A stretch of DNA of 56,078 nucleotides from DASTSN01 sp035760665 (GCA_035760665.1 DASTSN010000075.1:1-56078), one strand, 5' to 3'; positions 42,857 to 52,670 are shown, numbered from the stretch's first letter. Numbers and translations: made by a program. The notes: generated by a model not told the origin, from the sequence alone.

Positions 42857-43800
42857 GTTGATTGCTTTTTGTGTGGGTCAAATTTACCATTTTGAACGGG
42901 ATGTTCGTATGTGGGCTGGTCGGGGCTATATGCCGCAGAAAAAATAAAGCATACCAATGTTCAATGTGCGGTGGGTGGAAGCAAAGGTGGCGATTGAATG
43001 TAGCGTAACGGGTGTGCCGGGGTGGAATGGAGCAAGACTGTGCCTTTGTGTGCTGGCGGCAGTGGTAACTTTTATTTACACCACTGCCCTGTGCGTTGGG
43101 AAAGGCACGGCTTGCGGAATGGAACTGCGTGGGTTAGTGTAGCGAAATGAATGAGCCACTTTTGCTGTGCGGTGCTGAGGTGGGTGAAATGAACGGAGGC
43201 GAAATGGAGTGAAGGATAGTGCAGTGAATGAAGTGCAACGGAATGAACGAAACGCCTGAACGAAATGGAGATGCAGTGAATGAACCGACCGCAAGCACAT
43301 GGCCATAACGGATGCTTGATGCTTTATTTTTTTCTGCACCGCTGAAATGGGTGGTGGGGTGTGTGGCTGTGCGTTGGGGTGCAGATGCGGGTCGGCATTG
43401 TGCGGCTACTTAACATAATGTGCTTATAGGACAAAGGGTTTATCCCCGTAGCGCAGCGGAGCCCTTGTGGTTTGTACTATAAGACCACATTATGTTTAAG
43501 TAGCTTGGGGTTGTTTTTTTCCTGGCACAAGTGGAACGGTGGTGGTGGTTGGAGTGCAACGTCTTTTTGCTTGTGCGTTGGCTTGGCTCTGTGACACCGC
43601 AGGAACGAGGATGGCACTGTGCCAAATGTGCAAAGGGTGCAAAAAGTGTGACAGGAAAAAACAACAGTGCGGTGGCTGCGGGGAGTGCTGCAAAAAGACC
43701 ATGCAAGCCACGAACTTGCTCAGGCTTTGTGTGGAGGCAAAGTGAGGGGCGGGGATTTTTGCAGCACGGGGCTAATCTGCACGAAGCGTGGGCTATTCGA
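42857..43800. other. Gene-poor G-rich stretch between the protease gene and brxA
   Basis: About 940 bp with strong base skew on the plus strand. From 43130 to 43310 short runs such as GAATGAA, GAAATGGA and GTGCAGTG recur in a degenerate pattern. A 100-bp palindrome lies at 43405-43504. Between 43505 and 43800 a frame at 43539-43745 encodes a chance-looking Cys-rich peptide (CxxCxxCxxC). None of the open frames looks like a usual protein, so I call no gene. The region may be the downstream end of the BREX transcript. Confidence 0.45.
43405..43504. repeat. 100-bp imperfect palindrome with dif/attC-like ends
   Basis: The left arm starts GCTACTTAACATAATGTG, the right arm ends CACATTATGTTTAAGTAGC. 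With small bulges the arms pair over about 35 bases, and the centre holds CCCCGTAGCGCAGCGGAG. The end sequence TTATGTTAAGT is close to the XerD half of dif (TTATGTTAAAT), and ACTTAAC fits the attC box RYYYAAC. There is no T-run. It may be a small non-autonomous element or a recombination site. Confidence 0.55.
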
Positions 43801-44514
43801 TTAAATGGTCAGGTATCCCTTTCCGACTGCACTGTCTTTTTTCGACAAGAGAATGCTGAATGTTGCCGGCACAACGCCTGACATGTCAAAATACGAATAC
43901 CAAGGTTTGTAACTTAACTCATCTATCAGAAGTGATTTAGAACCTGATAGCTTTATATCTGTGTAAACAACCAGTTCTGAAATGAACTTATTCGTAATCA
44001 TCAGCTTTGTTGCAATGGAATAGATACTGACCTTATCTCTTTTGATTGTGTTCAACTCAATTATCATCGGAAGCAATGCGTCAATGGCAATGTCCACTGT
44101 TCTGTTGCTACCATAAATTGACATTACCTTTTCACTAATGAACTTCTTGTTAATCTGGCTCTGAACTTTAAAGCCTTGGGCTAAAGCAATTAATAAATCG
44201 TAGGTAATTGGATAAGTTAAGCTGATCAAACATAAACAGAAGGCTTTTCTATCATCAACCCTTAGGGCACTATAAGGAGTACTTGTAAGAGCTTTTTTAA
44301 GCTGCTCAAAAAATTGCTTTTGCCTTGTGAGGATTTGTAACACATATGTGGTTGCCTTTTTTGCACGGTTGGCTCCAGATGTAAACTCCTGCATCCTTTC
44401 AAAGATGAAGTCTTTATCAATCACACCCTTCTCCAAATATAAGTGGATTGCGGAATCCAATACATCGAATGGAATCCGTTGATTTAATCCTATATATTTT
44501 CCTTTACTACTCAT
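43801..44514 (-). CDS. brxA: BrxA-like protein (DUF1819), last gene of the BREX locus
   Basis: This 237-aa helical protein starts MSSKGKYIGLNQRIPFDVLD and has ATTYVLQILTRQ and RVDDRKAFCLCLISLTYPITYDLL. Its size and its position directly after pglZ fit BrxA, a small helical DNA-binding BREX protein. The start overlaps the pglZ stop by 8 bp, so the two are coupled. The assignment leans on gene order as much as on sequence. Confidence 0.72.
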   Translation of the reverse strand: MSSKGKYIGLNQRIPFDVLDSAIHLYLEKGVIDKDFIFERMQEFTSGANRAKKATTYVLQILTRQKQFFEQLKKALTSTPYSALRVDDRKAFCLCLISLTYPITYDLLIALAQGFKVQSQINKKFISEKVMSIYGSNRTVDIAIDALLPMIIELNTIKRDKVSIYSIATKLMITNKFISELVVYTDIKLSGSKSLLIDELSYKPWYSYFDMSGVVPATFSILLSKKDSAVGKGYLTI

Positions 44515-46354
44515 TGATACTAATGAATGGGACTATAACCTCCCAGATATGAGAACCGCCATGCGTTATAACCTGGCTGTTTTCGGTTGTAAATGCCTCT
44601 TGTTTTCTTAGGTAAAGAGAAAGACCTTTTTTGCCCACTTCTGTTTCCGGGTTCTGGTCAATAAAACTTTGCAATAAGGTTTCATTGGTAAAATGAAGAT
44701 GGCGTTTGCCACGGCTCAATGCACCAACCTTATCTTTCATGGTTAAATTCTTCAAGCCTGCGGCTTCTATGTTGCCATGATCGGAAGTGATGTACACCTG
44801 AAAACCTCTTGCCCGTAATGACAAAATGATTTCAACAATGTTTGATTTAGCTATCCACTGCTCAGTTGACATTCTTAACTGGCTGTTTCCCAAAATTGAA
44901 CCGTGCATGATTTCATCCAAATCATTGCAGACCAAACCAAGAATAGTAATATCCTGTGGAATATCTGAAAGTTCTAATGGTTCATTTACACTAAACTTCT
45001 TGTAGGCAATCTGATACCCTTGTACACCCTGCTTTATCCAATAGGCCTCAAATAGTTTTGCTTCCTTGGAATTATCGGCTGATAAATCAGGCTTATCACC
45101 CTTAAAAATGGCTTGCCTGGACCAGGCTGTAATGGTGGGTATATACGCTAAAGATGCATTGGATGAATAATGGATACCGGCATCTGTTAATGCATTGCTC
45201 AAAATATTCCATTGCCAGTAGTTCATTCCATCAATAACCAGCAGTGCTTTCTTTTTAGCAGGCTTTGCATTGATGTGTTCCAATATCCGTGAAACGACTA
45301 CCGGTTTTCTTACACCACTCAGGGAAAATAAACTTCCGTAGGTATTATCAATGAAACGCTGGAAACGTATGTTGAAAGCATTTTCAATTTTCTGATAGGC
45401 AGTCTGCAATTCGTCATTGGCGGATGATAAATACCTTAACTTGGCATTAGCCAGCACTTGTATGATTTTGAACCACTGATCAGCGATGTCTTCAATTATT
45501 TCAAGTTGCTGCTTCAGGTATTCAATCAGGCCTTCCAGTTCGTTATCATTGTGACCGTTAGCATCCACATACACCCCGATCTTCAGCGGCTTCGGAAATT
45601 TATCATAAGCATCAGGGGTAACCTGTATTGGGCTTAGATATTCAAAAGCGAAGAGATATCCTAAACTCTTATTCAAAAGTGGCTCCTTGAAATCAAGCAA
45701 TGAGCTTCCGTTTGTAACAAACGCCTGCCACTGTTCTTGAATAAACTTCACCAGACTTGCATTGCTTAAACCCTGTGATACCAATGTTGGGAAATAAGGT
45801 TTTGCAATATTGGTGAGAAACTTAGTCAGTGGTTCATTGATGCCATTCTTTTCAAGAAACACTGTGATGAGTGCATTGAGTATCCTTTCCTTTGCCTTGT
45901 TGTTCGTCAGTGTATCAAAATCTACGTTATACAAATTCTCCAAAAGGAATTTCAGCGTTTTATCATGACTTAAATCCTCATAGGGCTTGATGTTGGAAAG
46001 TGTACAGAGAGCATTAAAGCTTAATCCCTTGATTGCTTTAGCATCCAGATTAGGGAATAACTGTGGTAAACCGATTGATTGAAAGTGAACCTGTGTTTCA
46101 ATATCCGGCAATGGACGATATGCTGCCGGTGCTATAATGAGTGCCTTCTTATCTGAATCTCTTACCTGTAATTCAAATGATAAGCGAACAGCTAAGTCGC
46201 TTTTGCAATTCAGAATGGTGTAGCCATCATTTTCAAATGCCGACTTCAGTTCTTCATAATCGAAAAGATTATCCTGATCAGCTACAATGATGTGCTGTTT
46301 GTGACTGGATATCACCAACCTTTTATATTTATCAACCCAATTACTCATTGACAA
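44507..46354 (-). CDS. pglZ: PglZ-domain protein (BREX phosphatase-like component)
   Basis: This 615-aa protein has the alkaline-phosphatase-superfamily core of PglZ: ALLVIDGMNYWQWNIL with the metal-binding Asp in its centre, and VYITSDHGNIEAAGLKNL nearer the C-terminus. Residues 1-340 are the helical BREX-specific N-terminal part. PglZ is the universal BREX marker and is needed for methylation and phage defence. Its start overlaps the helicase gene by 14 bp and its end overlaps brxA by 8 bp. Confidence 0.88.
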   Translation of the reverse strand: MSMSNWVDKYKRLVISSHKQHIIVADQDNLFDYEELKSAFENDGYTILNCKSDLAVRLSFELQVRDSDKKALIIAPAAYRPLPDIETQVHFQSIGLPQLFPNLDAKAIKGLSFNALCTLSNIKPYEDLSHDKTLKFLLENLYNVDFDTLTNNKAKERILNALITVFLEKNGINEPLTKFLTNIAKPYFPTLVSQGLSNASLVKFIQEQWQAFVTNGSSLLDFKEPLLNKSLGYLFAFEYLSPIQVTPDAYDKFPKPLKIGVYVDANGHNDNELEGLIEYLKQQLEIIEDIADQWFKIIQVLANAKLRYLSSANDELQTAYQKIENAFNIRFQRFIDNTYGSLFSLSGVRKPVVVSRILEHINAKPAKKKALLVIDGMNYWQWNILSNALTDAGIHYSSNASLAYIPTITAWSRQAIFKGDKPDLSADNSKEAKLFEAYWIKQGVQGYQIAYKKFSVNEPLELSDIPQDITILGLVCNDLDEIMHGSILGNSQLRMSTEQWIAKSNIVEIILSLRARGFQVYITSDHGNIEAAGLKNLTMKDKVGALSRGKRHLHFTNETLLQSFIDQNPETEVGKKGLSLYLRKQEAFTTENSQVITHGGSHIWEVIVPFISINE

Positions 46355-49142
46355 TATTTACCATAAGCAGGCAGGATAAAGAGGGTACAATTTGACGGGC
46401 TGATTCAAAGGTCTCTTCCCATTGTTCTTTATCCTTGTGCAAGCGGTTTAACCTTGATTGTTTGATGTTTTCAATGCCAATACGGTGCATCTGCTTTTCC
46501 TGAAACTCAAATGACTTATCCTTATTGGCTTTTATCTTTTCTGTGTTCTGTAATATGCTGTTTTCAAACTCTTCGTATTTCTGCTGCATTAATTCTTCAG
46601 CCTTCGCAGAGATATTGGCATAGGCTAATTTAGAATCATCAGCAGATATTACCCCAATGCAATCGAAGTAATCGTTCTCCTGAATCAGTTTATCCCATAC
46701 ACTTTGGGCAAATGCTGAAAAATTTTCGCCTTCTGATGATATGAATACAGGTTGAATGATCTGACAAGTTTCAAACTGATTCTTCACTTCCAGATGCCAC
46801 AATGACCAATAGCCAGGTGTTGAGTTGCCTTGTTTGATCTTGACCTTAGGTATCTGCTGAGAGGTGGTGTATGGTATTGCATCCCGTAACATTGTTTGGA
46901 TGATTTCATGCTGCAGCGAGATAGGCTCCGGTATAGGATTGTTTACGCTTTCCCTGATATTAAAGGTGTAAATCCCTTCCTTGTGACCCGGAAACTTAAA
47001 ACGGATACCATCAATCAAATTGTGGTATGCAATGCCTTTCGTATGCAAGTAGTTTTTGGTTAAACCTTCCAACCACTTTGGTAGCGGACTGTGCTTGATG
47101 GCATCCACTTTTTCTGCCCTTATTTCTTTTGATGCCAATGTAGGCAAAGCTCCTTCTGTACTTTTATAGTCTCTCAGCTTCCCTTTAATTTCATCAAGCC
47201 AGCTATTACTCTCTTGCTCAAACTTTGCTGGATTCAGTAAGGAGGTGAGATATAAGCGATTCAACTGGTCTCTTTCCAAAGTGCTGTCCAATACATCAGA
47301 GGTTTTGTCGATACCCAATTCATTCATGATTTGGGTGAGTTTGGTTTCTACCACTTCATACACTCGTTTATCCACCGAGTTATCAAGCATCATATTTAAG
47401 GCCAACACTTCATGACTTTGCCCGATACGATCCACACGACCTATCCTTTGCTCCAACACCATGGGGTTCCAGGGCATGTCGTAATTGATAACGATATGTG
47501 CAAACTGCATGTTGAGTGATTCACCGGCAGCATCTGTACAAATCAAAATCTGTGCACCTTCTTTAAACAACTTGAGTGCATTTACCCGTTGGTCAAAATC
47601 CATGGAGCCATTGATGGCTTCACAGATATAGCCGCCCTTTTCTTCGAGCACCTTTTTCAGCATATACTGGGTACTGGTGAACTCGGTAAAGATGAGAAAC
47701 TTCAAATCGGGGTTCTGTTCATCTCTCTTCAGTTCCTGCAGTCTGCTCAAAAGAAATTCCACCTTGGCATCAGTTTCTGTATCCAGGCAGTCTTTTGCAT
47801 CCCTGATCAAACCCTGCAGTATGCTTAATTCTGTATCGTAATTGGCCTGCGCTTCTTCTACCAATGAAAATACCTTCTGTTCAAAATCCAACTCCATCTG
47901 GCCTTCAAAGCCAAACTCTTCCATGTTGTTGATGATGTTCTCCTTATTCACTTCCTGCCTTTCACCTGAGAGCCTGTCTGCCCGTTTTTGCATGGCATCC
48001 AAAATAGCCTGGGTAGAACTGCTCATCATCCGCTGGAACAGAATCATTACAAAACCATAGGAAGTATTCTTCGTTTGCTGAGCCAGGTTGAACCCACTTA
48101 CAACATATTCAGTCACCGCATCGTACAATGCTTTTTGCTTACGGTGGCTCACATCATTGTAAACAACTTCAATCTTCTTTGTGTGCCGTTTATTGAAAAG
48201 CGGCTTGCCATTGTAGTCAATCGCCTGTCTTTTCTCCGTACGAACCACATAAGGCTCTAATTCCGGTATGGTTGGCATGCCTTCCCCTGCGAATGCATCC
48301 GCATTCAGCAATTGCAGTATTCTGCGAAAGTGGTCACTCTTTCCCCGGTGAGGTGTTGCTGAAAGCAACAGCACATTGGGTATGGCGTTGCACAACACAT
48401 CGGCCATTTGAAAGCGACCTACCTGTGTACTGCTTCCACCAACTTTATGGCACTCATCAATTACCAATAAATCAAATTCTGCTTCCAATACACTTTGTAT
48501 TCTGTATCGGTTGTATTCTTCTACCTTGTGCTTGCTCCATCCCTGCCGTGTTTCAATAGGCTTTAAGGCATCCATCGAAACAATGATCTGATTGTGCTGT
48601 GTGAAGAGGTTAATCTCATTATCCACTTCGAGCCTCGCAAATGTGCGGCTCAAGGTGTTGATGTAATCCGTATCGTAAATGTGAAACAGCTCATTGAAAT
48701 GCTTTTTCATTTCCTGTTGCCATTGGCCCATTGCTGATTTGGGAACTACAATCAAGGTACGTTTGGCAATGCCTCGCAACTTCAGTTCTTTTAGTACCAG
48801 GCCGGTTTCAATGGTTTTACCCATACCCACCTCATCGGCAATTAGAAAACGCAGGAACTGACCAGCCATCACTTTTTCCAAAGCCAGGATCTGATGTGGT
48901 AGCGGCACAATATTGCTCTCGATGGGTGCCAGCATAGCTTGCTTAAAAACCTCACTTTTAATTTTAGCTGCAATGGCTTTGAAAGCAATCTCCGCATCTG
49001 TGGGGACTTTTTTCTCATCTGATAACTCAGAAAAAGGAACAGACTTCACCTCTCCGGTGGACAATATTTTCACCTCGGCTATTTGTTTTCCAAACACCGA
49101 TTTTCTGGATAGTATTTCTATTTCTTTTCCCTGGTATAACAT
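46341..49142 (-). CDS. brxHII: SNF2-type DEAD/DEAH helicase BrxHII
   Basis: This 933-aa protein is a superfamily 2 helicase of SNF2/RapA type. Motif I is ADEVGMGKTIETG, motif II VIDECHKVGG, motif III LLSATPHRGKS, then FTEFTSTQYML, motif V ICTDAAGESLNMQ and motif VI QRIGRVDRIGQ. The C-terminal 300 residues are unique and partly coiled coil. In type 3 BREX a helicase of this kind (BrxHII) lies between the methylase and PglZ, as here. It starts 2 bp after the hipA stop, although hipA is not a BREX gene. Confidence 0.87.
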   Translation of the reverse strand: MLYQGKEIEILSRKSVFGKQIAEVKILSTGEVKSVPFSELSDEKKVPTDAEIAFKAIAAKIKSEVFKQAMLAPIESNIVPLPHQILALEKVMAGQFLRFLIADEVGMGKTIETGLVLKELKLRGIAKRTLIVVPKSAMGQWQQEMKKHFNELFHIYDTDYINTLSRTFARLEVDNEINLFTQHNQIIVSMDALKPIETRQGWSKHKVEEYNRYRIQSVLEAEFDLLVIDECHKVGGSSTQVGRFQMADVLCNAIPNVLLLSATPHRGKSDHFRRILQLLNADAFAGEGMPTIPELEPYVVRTEKRQAIDYNGKPLFNKRHTKKIEVVYNDVSHRKQKALYDAVTEYVVSGFNLAQQTKNTSYGFVMILFQRMMSSSTQAILDAMQKRADRLSGERQEVNKENIINNMEEFGFEGQMELDFEQKVFSLVEEAQANYDTELSILQGLIRDAKDCLDTETDAKVEFLLSRLQELKRDEQNPDLKFLIFTEFTSTQYMLKKVLEEKGGYICEAINGSMDFDQRVNALKLFKEGAQILICTDAAGESLNMQFAHIVINYDMPWNPMVLEQRIGRVDRIGQSHEVLALNMMLDNSVDKRVYEVVETKLTQIMNELGIDKTSDVLDSTLERDQLNRLYLTSLLNPAKFEQESNSWLDEIKGKLRDYKSTEGALPTLASKEIRAEKVDAIKHSPLPKWLEGLTKNYLHTKGIAYHNLIDGIRFKFPGHKEGIYTFNIRESVNNPIPEPISLQHEIIQTMLRDAIPYTTSQQIPKVKIKQGNSTPGYWSLWHLEVKNQFETCQIIQPVFISSEGENFSAFAQSVWDKLIQENDYFDCIGVISADDSKLAYANISAKAEELMQQKYEEFENSILQNTEKIKANKDKSFEFQEKQMHRIGIENIKQSRLNRLHKDKEQWEETFESARQIVPSLSCLLMVNIVNE

Positions 49143-49144
49143 AC

Positions 49145-50446
49145 TTATAATCGAATCAATGTTGCTGCTATTTCATCACGCAGTTTGGGTGAAACCTTTA
49201 CTTCATCGGCAAAGGTTTTCCACTGGCTTACTGTGTGGCTGATTTCCTCAATGGTTTCTGCTGCCTTTTTATTTTTTATGGATTTGCCAACGGTGAGCAA
49301 ATCGTCTTTGGTAATATTGGTACGTTTGCCGTTGATGCTTAACGCATGCTGACTGACCCACTGATGCTTGGGTTGATAGGCATGGCAAACATCGTAGGCT
49401 GGTGCCAGCTCCCATTTTCCACCCCTTTTCAAGCGGAAGGCAAAGTTCTTGGTATGGTCATCGCAATTGCGGGCCACCACATTGAACACCATTCTACGAA
49501 ACAACTGCTCAGCATCCGGATAGGGAAGTTTTAGCTCCCGAAGCGTTTGAAACAACTGCTCGTAACTGAAGCTGGTTACCAGGTTGTAATCAAAGTGCTT
49601 CATGGCACAGAAGGTTTGAATATGGTGTTTGGTTGCACCATCTTCCCGGTCGAAACGCTTGGTCATAAAATGCGCCCTGCCGTTTTCTTCTAATAATCTG
49701 GAAGGCATCATTTGGATACCACAAGCTACTGCCATGTTGTAATAGGCCATTTCCACCCGGCCATAACCCTTGCTGGCTCCCAACTGCACATCACTCACCC
49801 CATCCAGCTTTATCAGCCAATGTTCAAACCCCCGAGGTGCATTGGTTTGACCAGATTTTACTTCACCGGTTCTCTCGTTGTAGGCAATCACCGCTTTAGG
49901 CCGGGCACCACCGGCAGAAGTACCAATCCGTAACATTTCAAGAATGGCTTTTTCTTCGTTTTCCTGCAGGTTGGTAACAAAAGCTTCTTTTTTGGTGAGC
50001 ATTTTCCGGGCTATGTCCACAAGGCTGTCAATCTCCACCGAAAAGGTTCTTTTGCTTTCCTTTAAGGTGGTGGGCTCAAACTCCAGGGCTCCCATTCCAC
50101 GGGTGCCAATAAAACATAAGGTCTCTACCGGATTCATACTGTCCAGCGGACGACCTTGCTGAGCCAACCACAAGTTGATGAGTTCATTTCCGTACCGGTC
50201 GGGCAGCACATCAGCCAATAAGCCGGGTAAGCCTTTGAAAGTATCTAAAGTTGGATCTGCCTTTTTACGCAAGGCGGGAAAATTGAAACTGCTTTTGGTT
50301 GCACTCACCGGCATTTGCAAGGGGGCCAACTCCCATCCTTTGCTCTTGAATTTGGAATCATATTCAAACGTGGCATAGCCGGTAGCATCATCCCATGCTA
50401 CCGCACCCACTAATTCGCCCCATATTTTTACAAATGCCGTGTTCAT
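49145..50446 (-). CDS. hipA: HipA-family Ser/Thr kinase toxin
   Basis: This 433-aa protein has the HipA layout. The N-terminal subdomain (residues 1-110) includes LPDRYGNELINLWL, the glycine-rich segment IGTSAGGARPKAV lies at 175-187, the ATP-binding Lys in WLIKLD at 213, FMTKRFDRE near 260, the catalytic loop ARNCDDHTKNFAF at 325-337 and the metal-binding PAYDV at 349-353. All catalytic elements are present, so the kinase should be active. HipA toxins phosphorylate tRNA synthetases or related targets and stop growth. hipB precedes it by 3 bp. The pair lies within the BREX gene order and runs straight into brxHII. Confidence 0.9.
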   Translation of the reverse strand: MNTAFVKIWGELVGAVAWDDATGYATFEYDSKFKSKGWELAPLQMPVSATKSSFNFPALRKKADPTLDTFKGLPGLLADVLPDRYGNELINLWLAQQGRPLDSMNPVETLCFIGTRGMGALEFEPTTLKESKRTFSVEIDSLVDIARKMLTKKEAFVTNLQENEEKAILEMLRIGTSAGGARPKAVIAYNERTGEVKSGQTNAPRGFEHWLIKLDGVSDVQLGASKGYGRVEMAYYNMAVACGIQMMPSRLLEENGRAHFMTKRFDREDGATKHHIQTFCAMKHFDYNLVTSFSYEQLFQTLRELKLPYPDAEQLFRRMVFNVVARNCDDHTKNFAFRLKRGGKWELAPAYDVCHAYQPKHQWVSQHALSINGKRTNITKDDLLTVGKSIKNKKAAETIEEISHTVSQWKTFADEVKVSPKLRDEIAATLIRL

Positions 50447-50449
50447 GGT

Positions 50450-50797
50450 TTACCAATCTGATTTTTCAGGGTCCTGTGTTTTGGTGTTTCTTGCTCTTTT
50501 GCGTTTTTCTTGTTCAGCTTTGGCAAGGGCCAGCGGACTGATGCGCTGCTGCACTTCAAAGGCATCCATTACCTGCAGTTGGTCCAGTACCCGAAGCACC
50601 TGTATCAGGGTGGCCAGGGTAACCGTTTCACCCCGTTCCAGTAAGCTGAGGGTGGAACGACTGATGCCCGCCTCATGCGACAGGGCATCCTGGGTTTTGT
50701 TTTGCTCCAGCCGGTGATGCTTTACAAAAGCCCCGATATGAGCTGCCAGCGCCTGATCACTCATAGAGTGCCATGTTTTGAATGCTTTATCAGTCAT
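50450..50797 (-). CDS. hipB: HipB-like XRE-family antitoxin/repressor
   Basis: This 115-aa protein has a Cro/C1-type helix-turn-helix at about 25-80 (RLEQNKTQDALSHEAGISRSTLSLLERGE), typical of HipB, and a C-terminal tail rich in Lys/Arg. It would neutralise HipA and repress the hipBA promoter. Two palindromes with the same GAATG-N6-CATTC core lie 96-153 bp upstream. It is followed closely by hipA. Confidence 0.87.
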   Translation of the reverse strand: MTDKAFKTWHSMSDQALAAHIGAFVKHHRLEQNKTQDALSHEAGISRSTLSLLERGETVTLATLIQVLRVLDQLQVMDAFEVQQRISPLALAKAEQEKRKRARNTKTQDPEKSDW

Positions 50798-50880
50798 TAT
50801 AGCCGTTATTAGCTGTTTTTGAATTATATCTCATGCAAATGTAGTAATTTATCTGAGACACTCACCAGAATAATTGAAAA

Positions 50881-50950
50881 AAGTACAACCATGAATGCTT
50901 TAACATTCATTATACTCGTAAAATGTACTTAACGAATGATTTATCATTCG
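50881..50950 (-). promoter_or_regulatory. Tandem palindromic operators upstream of hipBA
   Basis: Two inverted repeats share the core GAATG-N6-CATTC: ATGAATG-CTTTAA-CATTCAT at 50891-50910 and CGAATGATTTATCATTCG at 50933-50950, with 41 bp from core to core (about four helical turns). An outer inverted pair, AAGTACA at 50881 and TGTACTT at 50924, frames the first. This fits a HipB operator set and implies that hipBA has its own promoter in the 184-bp gap after the DUF262 gene. Confidence 0.65.
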
Positions 50951-50981
50951 AAGTGTATGTCATTTACTTTTGCCGGATGAA

Positions 50982-52670
50982 TCACAACGCCCAATACTGC
51001 TTTGCCCATTCAGCAATCTTTTCTGCCCTTGCTTCAATGTCTGGTTTTTTCCAATCGTTTTTCGGGTCGGCAGTTATACGGGCAATGGACCAATCCTTTA
51101 AATGCTCCTGGTAAAAACTCTTCTTTACACTGTATTCAAAATTCTTTACCTCGTTGTTGGTGGTTGGGTCAATTACAAAGAGATTCCCGATGTTATTGAC
51201 CAACGCATTGTAAGCATCAGTATCAATTTCACCGGCATCATCTACAACACCTGCTTCAGCATACCAAAAATCGGTGCCGGTTTGAGGCATTAGGTGTTCC
51301 AGCTGATAATCCAGAATGCTTCTGTTTCCACGTTCACCTTCTTCATGATGCCGCAGGATAATACGAGCCGGATAGTTACCATGGTAACCTGCAATTTTTA
51401 CCAGCGTTTCAAATGTGGCATCATCAGGTGCATCAGCCCTGAGTGTTCTTGCAATCAACGCATTGGCCCGTTGCTTGCGCTGCTTCAACACTTCTGTTTC
51501 GTTTTCAGAATCACCTTCTTCCGGCTTGCTAAAATCAACGCCACTGAACCAACCCACAAACTTTCTTTCCCTTGACCGCTTTCTTGAAATGGCCATCCTG
51601 ATTTGATAAGCTGCCAGCATTCTCAAAAACGCTTCTTCAAAAATGGCTTTCTTGCCGAAGGAAGCTGCATATTGAAAGAGTAAGGAAGAAAAATCTCTGC
51701 GACCCAAATCCCGCAGCACACGTAACGCCTTTCTTGCATCGGAAGTGATGGTTAAACCATCTGAGAAATGCTTAGGAATACTATCAATATCTACATGCCA
51801 GAACCAATGGAATATTTCACTGTTGTCAGCAATATCCAGGGTGGTAATAGTAGTTGGATAGAGTTTGGTAATCTCCTTGAACAAGGCATTCTCGGTAACA
51901 AACTTCTTCGCTTTATATCGAGCAAGGAACAAAAGATATGCTGTTGAATCGCCCTTTAATGGCAATATTTTTTCCTCCCAAATCTGCCCTGCCTGCTCAC
52001 CAATATCGGACCTGCCACATACATAGGCTTTTACCAAATCGGTTGGATTTAGTGGTTCACCCTTTCCGTTTAAACCAATAAACAAGTCCCAGGCTTTTCC
52101 ATAATCATCTGCCACAATCACTATAAACTGGGTGTACTCACGAAGGAAAGCAGAGAAAGAATCCGGGTTCTCTAATTCATTTACTCTGATGCGGAAGTAA
52201 TTGGCACTTTCTCCCATTCGGGAATTTCCCTCAATAGGGTCTGTGATTTTGCTCTCCCTGATTTTGAGATAGGTGGCAGCATCTTTTGCCGAAACTTTGA
52301 GTTTTGACTCCTTCCCTAAGAATGTAAGAATATTATGAATACGGGCTTGCTCCGTTTCATCAGTCAGACGCTTGTGCAAATACCATAGAATGATGTGGAA
52401 AGTAGTAGTCCGCTGTTGACCATCAATAATATCGAAGCTGCGCTTACCACTGTTTTTAACGAATACTACCGGACCTAAGAAATAATAATCAGGTGTACGG
52501 TTTTCTGCCAATGCTTTGAGATAATCCGAATACGCATCGGACAGGTCTTCCCACAGCACTTCATAGTTTTCTGTGCTCCAGGTATAAGGACGCTGATACT
52601 GCGGGATGGTATATACATCCACTTCCGAACTGTTTAAAGTAGCCGCAAGGCTTAATGCATCTGCTTTCAT
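50982..52670 (-). CDS. DUF262/DUF1524 (GmrSD-like) modification-dependent restriction protein
   Basis: This 562-aa protein has a DUF262 N-terminus with YQRPYTWSTENYEVLWEDL and the NTPase motif IIDGQQRTTTFHIILWYL. At its C-terminus is a DUF1524 HNH-type nuclease with YQLEHLMPQ, NNIGNLFVIDP and the closing NNEVKNFEYSVKK. Fused DUF262-DUF1524 proteins are type IV restriction enzymes that cut modified DNA; a BREX-linked homologue (BrxU) is known. It follows the methylase gene by 5 bp and would add attack on phages with modified DNA that escape BREX. Confidence 0.87.
   Translation of the reverse strand: MKADALSLAATLNSSEVDVYTIPQYQRPYTWSTENYEVLWEDLSDAYSDYLKALAENRTPDYYFLGPVVFVKNSGKRSFDIIDGQQRTTTFHIILWYLHKRLTDETEQARIHNILTFLGKESKLKVSAKDAATYLKIRESKITDPIEGNSRMGESANYFRIRVNELENPDSFSAFLREYTQFIVIVADDYGKAWDLFIGLNGKGEPLNPTDLVKAYVCGRSDIGEQAGQIWEEKILPLKGDSTAYLLFLARYKAKKFVTENALFKEITKLYPTTITTLDIADNSEIFHWFWHVDIDSIPKHFSDGLTITSDARKALRVLRDLGRRDFSSLLFQYAASFGKKAIFEEAFLRMLAAYQIRMAISRKRSRERKFVGWFSGVDFSKPEEGDSENETEVLKQRKQRANALIARTLRADAPDDATFETLVKIAGYHGNYPARIILRHHEEGERGNRSILDYQLEHLMPQTGTDFWYAEAGVVDDAGEIDTDAYNALVNNIGNLFVIDPTTNNEVKNFEYSVKKSFYQEHLKDWSIARITADPKNDWKKPDIEARAEKIAEWAKQYWAL

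Noticed and set aside
42957..43339. Several short open frames on both strands in the G-rich stretch
   Set aside because: They follow the base skew and contain no domain or start signal.
43405..43504. Reading the long palindrome as a transcription terminator of brxA
   Set aside because: There is no T-run, the arms are far longer than needed, and it lies about 300 bp past the brxA stop.
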